Assembly (NCBI RefSeq): GCF_042653545.1
Contig: NZ_JBHSIS010000007.1
Coordinates: 186,001 to 250,000 of the forward strand
Length of the DNA: 64,000 nucleotides
DNA from: Actinophytocola glycyrrhizae
GTDB lineage: Bacteria > Actinomycetota > Actinomycetes > Mycobacteriales > Pseudonocardiaceae
Direction of reading: 5' to 3'
In this document: one piece after another, positions 59,830 to 64,000 of the stretch
How positions within the stretch are numbered: the stretch's first letter is position 1
How the letters are laid out: every line of letters starts with the position of its first letter
Notes under the pieces: generated by a model
Told to the model about the DNA's origin: nothing
Seen by the model: the letters and a program-made list of their open reading frames with translations, nothing else
The model's database searches: none
Position numbers and translations under genes: made by a program

Positions 59830-59948
59830 ACGTTGGGTTTCCCGCACGGGTACAGGACTTGGACATCGGGTGCCGTAGCCCTCATGATGTAGGCGGCCGG
59901 AGGAGTCTCGGCCACCCCCATCGCTACCACCCTCTTGGAGTCCTGCCC

Positions 59949-61202
59949 GTGGGCTTGTTCGGCAACCGCAAAAAGGCCGGTGACGTCCGCCGTCTCCTCG
60001 ACACCCCGGCGGGACCCATGCCCGCGGGCTATGAGCCGGGTACCGCCGTCCCCGGGGCCGTCGCCGTCTACTTCGCCGACGACCCGCGCAAGTTCTACCA
60101 GCTCAGACAGTGGCTCCCCGTGCTGGAACGGCTCGACCGCGAGCACCCGGTCACGATCATCACCCGGAACCGGAAGACCTACGAGGAACTGGCCACCCCG
60201 CTGCGGACCGTCCTCGCGCCGGCGTTCCCCGACCTCGTGCAGCTCTACGAGGCCAGCGACTTCAAGGTGGCCGTGTACGTCAACAACTCCGTGCACAACT
60301 TCCACTCGCTCATGCAGCGGCACGTACTGCACGTGCACGTGAACCACGGCGAGAGCGACAAGGTCTGCATGGTCTCGAACCAGGTCAAGGCCTACGACCG
60401 GGTGTTCGTCGCCGGTGAGGCGGCCCGGCGGCGGCACCGCGTGGCGCTGATGGAGTTCGACGAGTCGAGGCTCGTGCCGGTCGGCCGCCCGCAGCTCGAC
60501 CTGCGCCCGGCGCCCTCGCTGCCGCCGAGTACACAGAGGACAGTCCTCTACGCGCCGACGTGGGAGGGGGAGAACGCCTCCAACAACTACACGTCCGTCG
60601 ACGTGTTCGGCCCGGCGATCGTGGCGAAGGTGCTCGCGGTCCCGGACGTCCGGCTCGTGTACAAGCCGCACCCCCGGGTCGCGGTCAGCCCCATCCCGGA
60701 CGTCGCGGCGGCGCACCGGGAGATCGTCCGCCGCATCGGCAGGGCGGGCGGCGAGCACGTCGTCGCCGAGCAGGGCGACATCCTCGCCGTGTTCCCCGGC
60801 TGCGACCTGATGATCACCGACGTGTCGTCGGTCGGGCTGGACTTCCTCTACCTGCGCCAGCACCAGCCGATCTTCATCGCCGACCGGTACGACGACCGGG
60901 AGAAGCTGCACACCGACGCGGCGGTGAGCCGGTGCGCCGACGTGATCGACTCGGCCACCATCGGCCGTCTCACCGAGACCGTGCGCATGCGCCTCGAACA
61001 CGACGAGTACCGCGCGGCCCGCGCCGCCGTGCGCGAGCTGTACTTCGGCGACCTGGCGCCGGGGGAGAGCACCACCCGCTTCCTCGCCGCGATCGACGAC
61101 GCGGTCCGCACCCGCGACGCCAACCTGTCCGCTCCGGAGCCGATGGTCCACTCCGCGAGCGCCGCAGGCTCCGCTCCCACCACCATGGAGGTGCCCGCAT
61201 GA
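59949..61202 (+). CDS. CDP-glycerol:glycerophosphotransferase-like protein
   Basis: A 417-residue protein of the poly(glycerol-phosphate) glycerophosphotransferase (PF04464) type. AVYFADDPRKFYQLRQWLPVLERL and VYVNNSVHNFHSLMQRHVLHVHVNHGESDK are in the first half; VLYAPTWEGENASNNYTSVD near 200, VYKPHPRVAVSP near 238 and FPGCDLMITDVSSVGLDFLYL near 285 are the acceptor and nucleotide-site motifs. It probably adds a polyol phosphate to a wall or lipid acceptor. GTG 59949 with GGAG 8 bases upstream. Its stop overlaps the nucleotidyltransferase ATG (61199-61202). Confidence 0.83.
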   Translation: MGLFGNRKKAGDVRRLLDTPAGPMPAGYEPGTAVPGAVAVYFADDPRKFYQLRQWLPVLERLDREHPVTIITRNRKTYEELATPLRTVLAPAFPDLVQLYEASDFKVAVYVNNSVHNFHSLMQRHVLHVHVNHGESDKVCMVSNQVKAYDRVFVAGEAARRRHRVALMEFDESRLVPVGRPQLDLRPAPSLPPSTQRTVLYAPTWEGENASNNYTSVDVFGPAIVAKVLAVPDVRLVYKPHPRVAVSPIPDVAAAHREIVRRIGRAGGEHVVAEQGDILAVFPGCDLMITDVSSVGLDFLYLRQHQPIFIADRYDDREKLHTDAAVSRCADVIDSATIGRLTETVRMRLEHDEYRAARAAVRELYFGDLAPGESTTRFLAAIDDAVRTRDANLSAPEPMVHSASAAGSAPTTMEVPA

Positions 61203-61906
61203 ACGTCGTGATCCTGGCCGCCGGTATGGGCACCCGGCTCGGCATGCCCCACCCGAAGCCGCTGACCCCGCTCGCCGACGGCCGCAGCATCATGCGCCAG
61301 CAGTTGGACAACCTCGCCGCCGGGCTCACCGACCCGGAGGTCACGATCGTCGTCGGTTTCCACGCAGAGGAGATCATGCGGGCCGCGCCGCTGGCCCGGT
61401 TCGTCTACAACGAGCGCTACGAGCACACCAACACGTCGAAGAGCCTGCTCAAGGCGCTGCGGCTGTGCCAACCGGGTGGCGTGCTGTGGCTCAACGGCGA
61501 CGTCGTGTTCGACCGGAAGCTGCTCGAACCGGTCGCGGCGGCGGTCGCGGCGGACCGCAGCTTCGTGTGTGTCAACACGGAAGCTTGCGGTGAAGAAGAA
61601 GTGAAGTACACCGCTTCGGTCGACGGACTCATCCGGGAGCTGTCAAAATCGGTGGTCGACGGCTTCGGTGAGGCCGTCGGCATCAACTACATCGCGTCGG
61701 CCGACCGGTCGACGCTGGTCGAGCACCTGGAGGGCTGCACCGACACCGACTACTTCGAACGCGGCATCGAGTCCGCGATCGAGACGGCCGGCATGCCGGT
61801 GCTGGCGTTGGACATCTCCGAGTTCTTCGTGGTGGAGGTGGACTTCGCCGGGGACCTCGAACGTGCCAACGTGGAGGTGGGCAAGACCGTCACCTCGGCG
61901 GCCTGA
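61199..61906 (+). CDS. Sugar/polyol-phosphate nucleotidyltransferase (LicC-like)
   Basis: A 235-residue NTP-transferase. The nucleotide motif VVILAAGMGTRLGMPHPKPLTPL is at residues 3-25, LWLNGDVVFDRKLL near 97 carries the metal-binding Asp, and VVEVDFAGDLERA is near the end. Most like phosphocholine or other small-alcohol-phosphate cytidylyltransferases (LicC) rather than glucose-1-phosphate enzymes. It likely makes the CDP-activated donor for the transferase encoded immediately upstream (overlap 61199-61202). The substrate is inferred from context. Confidence 0.82.
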   Translation: MNVVILAAGMGTRLGMPHPKPLTPLADGRSIMRQQLDNLAAGLTDPEVTIVVGFHAEEIMRAAPLARFVYNERYEHTNTSKSLLKALRLCQPGGVLWLNGDVVFDRKLLEPVAAAVAADRSFVCVNTEACGEEEVKYTASVDGLIRELSKSVVDGFGEAVGINYIASADRSTLVEHLEGCTDTDYFERGIESAIETAGMPVLALDISEFFVVEVDFAGDLERANVEVGKTVTSAA

Positions 61907-61964
61907 GCAGCTCGGAGCGGACCGACCCGTTCCCACGCTGCTGGCGCGCCGGTGTCGGCGCGCT

Positions 61965-62744
61965 ATGGACGGCAGACTCTTCGGTCCCGGGCCGACGCTC
62001 CTGGGACATCGTGGTTTGGGCCGGGGCACGGTCGAGGGCATCGCGGAGAACACTCTCGAGTCGTTCCTCGCCGCCGCGGCACTGGGCATCGACTGGGTGG
62101 AGGTGGACGTCCGGCGCACGTCGGACGACCGCCTGGTCGTGGCGCACAACCCGGCGAACGCCGACGGCGTGTTCTACGCCGACATCACCGGCACCGAAGC
62201 CACCGGCGACGGCGCCCTCGACCTGGCCGAACTGCTGGCGGCACTGCCCGACGGCGTCGGCATCGACTTCGACGTGAAGACGTCGATGGAGGACGCCACC
62301 CGCGACCGCGCGGGCACCACCATGGCGCAGCTGGCCAGGGTCGCCCAGCGGGAGGCCCGCCGACGGCCGACGCTGATCAGCTCGTTCGACGCCGGTGCGC
62401 TCGACATCGCGAAGGAGGTCGCCCCCTCGGTGCCGCGCGGCCTGCTGACCTGGGTCGAGTTCCCGATCGGCCAGGCCGTGGCGATGGCGGGACACCTCGA
62501 CGTGCAGGTGCTCGCCCCGCACTGGGGCTCGCTGCGCCCCAACGAACGGGAGCCCACGGAGCTGCAGCGACCGCTCGAGTACGTGGTCGAGACGGTGCAC
62601 GCCAGCGGCCGGGAGTTCCTCGCGTGGTGCCCGACGGTGTCGTTCGCGCAGCAGCTTCTCGACGCAGGCGTCGACGCGCTGTGCGTCAACAACGTCCCGA
62701 AGGCGATCGCCGCGCTACGCGGGGAACTGGCGACGGTCGGGTAG
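61965..62744 (+). CDS. Glycerophosphodiester phosphodiesterase (GDPD)
   Basis: A 259-residue TIM-barrel phosphodiesterase. LLGHRGLGRG near 11 supplies the catalytic His, ENTLESFLAAAALGIDWVEVDVRRTSDDRLVVAHN near 27-60 has the metal-binding Glu/Asp and second His, and the C-terminal SFAQQLLDAGVDALCVNNVP is typical. It hydrolyses glycerophosphodiesters to glycerol-3-phosphate. It follows the transferase/nucleotidyltransferase pair by 58 bp on the same strand, so it probably works in the same polyol-phosphate pathway. The start at ATG 61965 lacks a strong ribosome site. Confidence 0.86.
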   Translation: MDGRLFGPGPTLLGHRGLGRGTVEGIAENTLESFLAAAALGIDWVEVDVRRTSDDRLVVAHNPANADGVFYADITGTEATGDGALDLAELLAALPDGVGIDFDVKTSMEDATRDRAGTTMAQLARVAQREARRRPTLISSFDAGALDIAKEVAPSVPRGLLTWVEFPIGQAVAMAGHLDVQVLAPHWGSLRPNEREPTELQRPLEYVVETVHASGREFLAWCPTVSFAQQLLDAGVDALCVNNVPKAIAALRGELATVG

Positions 62745-62766
62745 GGCCACCCCCGCGACCGGCAGC

Positions 62767-63294
62767 TCACCGGCGCCACTGCGCGAGCCGGTGCGCGATC
62801 ACCTCGACCGGCTCGGCGCAGCGGCGGCCGTCGACGATGAACGCGGTGCCGAACCGGCGGCGCAGCGACCGCACCCGCCAGTGCGGACGGGCCGGGAAGA
62901 GCGCCTCACCCTGCCTGCTCGTGATCCGCACCACGGGGCCCTTCGCGGTGTCGATCCCGTCGACGGCGCACCACGGCAGGAACACGGTCTCCGGGCGGCG
63001 CCCGAGCCCGGTGCGGACCCACACCCCGGTGTGGTCGGCGGCGAGCTGCGGCCCGAGCAGCCCCTGGTACTCCCGCAGGATGAGCACCGTGAAGTACAGC
63101 TGGAGCAGGAGCGGCGGGACGATCACGAGGAACAGGGGCGTGCTGAGCACGAGTGAGGCCACCGGCACCGCCACGTGCAGCACGACCAGCAGCGCCGCGG
63201 ACACCAGCAGCATCGCGTACAGCGCGGTCGTGCCGGACCTGGTCCGCACCACCAGCGGCGCGTGACCGGGCACTTCGGGTGCGAACGACACCAT
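62767..63294 (-). CDS. PH-like membrane protein, unknown function
   Basis: A 175-residue protein with two membrane helices (ALYAMLLVSAALLVVLHVAVPVASLVL and LFLVIVPPLLLQLYFTVLIL) followed by a ~90-residue beta-rich PH-like domain (GVWVRTGLGRRPETVFLPWCAVDGIDTAKGPVVRITSRQGEALF). Many actinobacterial membrane proteins share this plan without known function. ATG 63294 is preferred, with GGAGGGAGG upstream that is also one arm of a strong hairpin (63299-63338), so translation may be controlled by that structure. Confidence 0.75.
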   Translation of the reverse strand: MVSFAPEVPGHAPLVVRTRSGTTALYAMLLVSAALLVVLHVAVPVASLVLSTPLFLVIVPPLLLQLYFTVLILREYQGLLGPQLAADHTGVWVRTGLGRRPETVFLPWCAVDGIDTAKGPVVRITSRQGEALFPARPHWRVRSLRRRFGTAFIVDGRRCAEPVEVIAHRLAQWRR

Positions 63295-63298
63295 CGGA

Positions 63299-63338
63299 CC
63301 CCCTCCCTCCACGTCAGGTTGTGACGGGAGGGAGGGGG
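63299..63338 (-). terminator. Strong hairpin between the GH18 gene and the PH-like gene, burying the ribosome site
   Basis: CCCCCTCCCTCC (63299-63310) pairs with GGAGGGAGGGGG (63327-63338) over 12 bases, and inside it CGTCA (63312-63316) pairs with TGACG (63322-63326). It begins 10 bases after the chitinase stop and ends 4 bases before the next ATG. On the mRNA its 3' arm contains the GGAGGGAGG ribosome site. It can be a terminator for the chitinase and a translational lock for the next gene. Confidence 0.65.
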
Positions 63339-63348
63339 CCCGCGTTCC

Positions 63349-64000
63349 TCAGAACCCCGCGGTGACGCGCGTGAAGTCCCAGTTGTTCTGGGCTATCCCG
63401 CTGCAGTTGCTCACCACGCCGCCACCGGGACAAGGCCGGTCGCGGTTGACCGACCAGAACGCCAGCCTGCCGAGGCCGCGGTTCTTGGCCCAGTCGCGGA
63501 TCTGGGTCCAGGTGGCCAGCGACGTCATCTCCTGCTGGTCGGAGAGGCCGTTCATGCCGGAGATGCCCATGTGGGCGTACGCCTGGGCGTCGGTCCAGCC
63601 GAACGCGGACCTGAGCTTGTTCTTCAGGCCCTCCGCCGCGTTGATGGTGTCGGCGCCGATGTTCCCCGAGCCGAAGTCGAACGGCATGATCGTGAACACG
63701 TCGATGCCCGCGTTGATCGCGGCGGCGCGTTCGATCAGCTGGTTGCCGTAGTAGTTCGGGCCGGTGGTCGTCGTGCCGAACGTGACGATCGTCTGGATGC
63801 CGGGGTTGTTCTGCTTGACGATCTTCAGCGCGTCGAGGATCCGGTTCCGCACGGTGTCGTTCTCGAACTCGTCGGAGTTCTCGATGTCGATGTCGATCGC
63901 CTTCAGGTCGTAGGCGTCGATCACCTGCTGGTAGGCGCCCGCGAGGGCCTGGGGTGTCGAGCAGTTCGGGCCGAGCTTGTTGCCGCTCCAGCCGCCGAAG
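63349..64000 (-). CDS. GH18 chitinase (partial, N-terminus beyond the window)
   Basis: The C-terminal 216 residues of a glycosyl-hydrolase-18 barrel run off the right edge. FGGWSGN (strand 3) at the edge is followed by LKAIDIDIEN, the DxDxE catalytic motif with the acid Glu, then TIMPFDFGSG and LGRLAFWSVNRDRPC ending with the terminal barrel strand. This is the secreted bacterial chitinase type that cleaves beta-1,4-GlcNAc chains. The signal peptide and any binding domain are outside the window. The gene ends just before the strong hairpin at 63299-63338. Confidence 0.9.
   Translation of the reverse strand, partial: FGGWSGNKLGPNCSTPQALAGAYQQVIDAYDLKAIDIDIENSDEFENDTVRNRILDALKIVKQNNPGIQTIVTFGTTTTGPNYYGNQLIERAAAINAGIDVFTIMPFDFGSGNIGADTINAAEGLKNKLRSAFGWTDAQAYAHMGISGMNGLSDQQEMTSLATWTQIRDWAKNRGLGRLAFWSVNRDRPCPGGGVVSNCSGIAQNNWDFTRVTAGF

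Overview
The window is high-GC DNA with dense, often 4-bp-overlapping operons, frequent GTG starts and several actinobacterial signature genes: an EthR/EthA pair, an F420-type DUF385 reductase, an AfsR-type regulator, a DUF2630 protein and an FBP zinc-finger protein. Together these suggest a filamentous actinomycete, most likely of the Pseudonocardiaceae (Lentzea/Saccharothrix-like). The genus is inferred. No rRNA, tRNA or CRISPR array was seen.

Layout, left to right. (1) 0.2-6.6 kb: a tight operon HerA ATPase - SbcD - SbcC - NurA-like nuclease, an archaeal-style DNA-end-resection gene set. (2) 6.5-11.2 kb: a TetR/membrane-protein pair, a cysteine-free HesB-like protein, a divergent EthR/EthA locus with a long operator, and an alpha/beta hydrolase. 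(3) 11.7-17.7 kb: topoisomerase IV ParE, interrupted by a 484-residue intein with an HNH nuclease, then ParC. (4) 17.7-31.2 kb: a coiled-coil membrane protein, a secreted GH95 fucosidase, an SDR and membrane proteins, a LigD-type polymerase, a flavin monooxygenase/FMN reductase pair, a PAP2 phosphatase and a MacB/FtsX-type ABC transporter. (5) 31.2-45.1 kb: gene remnants, a DUF6351 secreted protein, NDH-2, LysR/PoxB, TmrB-like and DUF385 proteins, and a CoA-ester catabolic cluster (GntR, acyl-CoA dehydrogenase, CoA-transferase, MaoC-CitE scar) that is visibly decaying. A CsoR-type operator and a DUF4396 gene follow. (6) 45.7-50 kb: PP2C phosphatase, a 25-residue cysteine-rich peptide, an M23 peptidase and an AfsR/SARP regulator. 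(7) 50.2-59.9 kb: a complete assimilatory nitrate pathway: nitrate reductase, its electron-transfer flavoprotein, NarK transporter, NirBD, uroporphyrinogen-III synthase fused to a winged helix, and a CbiX-type chelatase for siroheme. (8) 59.9-64 kb: a glycerophosphotransferase / nucleotidyltransferase / GDPD cassette, a PH-like membrane protein, and a GH18 chitinase running off the end.

The least expected items are the HerA-SbcDC-NurA operon, three arrays of a strictly 22-bp-periodic repeat with a recognisable diverged end unit (two of them facing each other), a metallothionein-like micro-ORF, a leaderless CsoR-controlled promoter, and a set of lesions: nonsense, two frameshifts, a two-gene deletion fusion and repeat invasion of coding ends. 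The lesions mark either gene decay or assembly errors.
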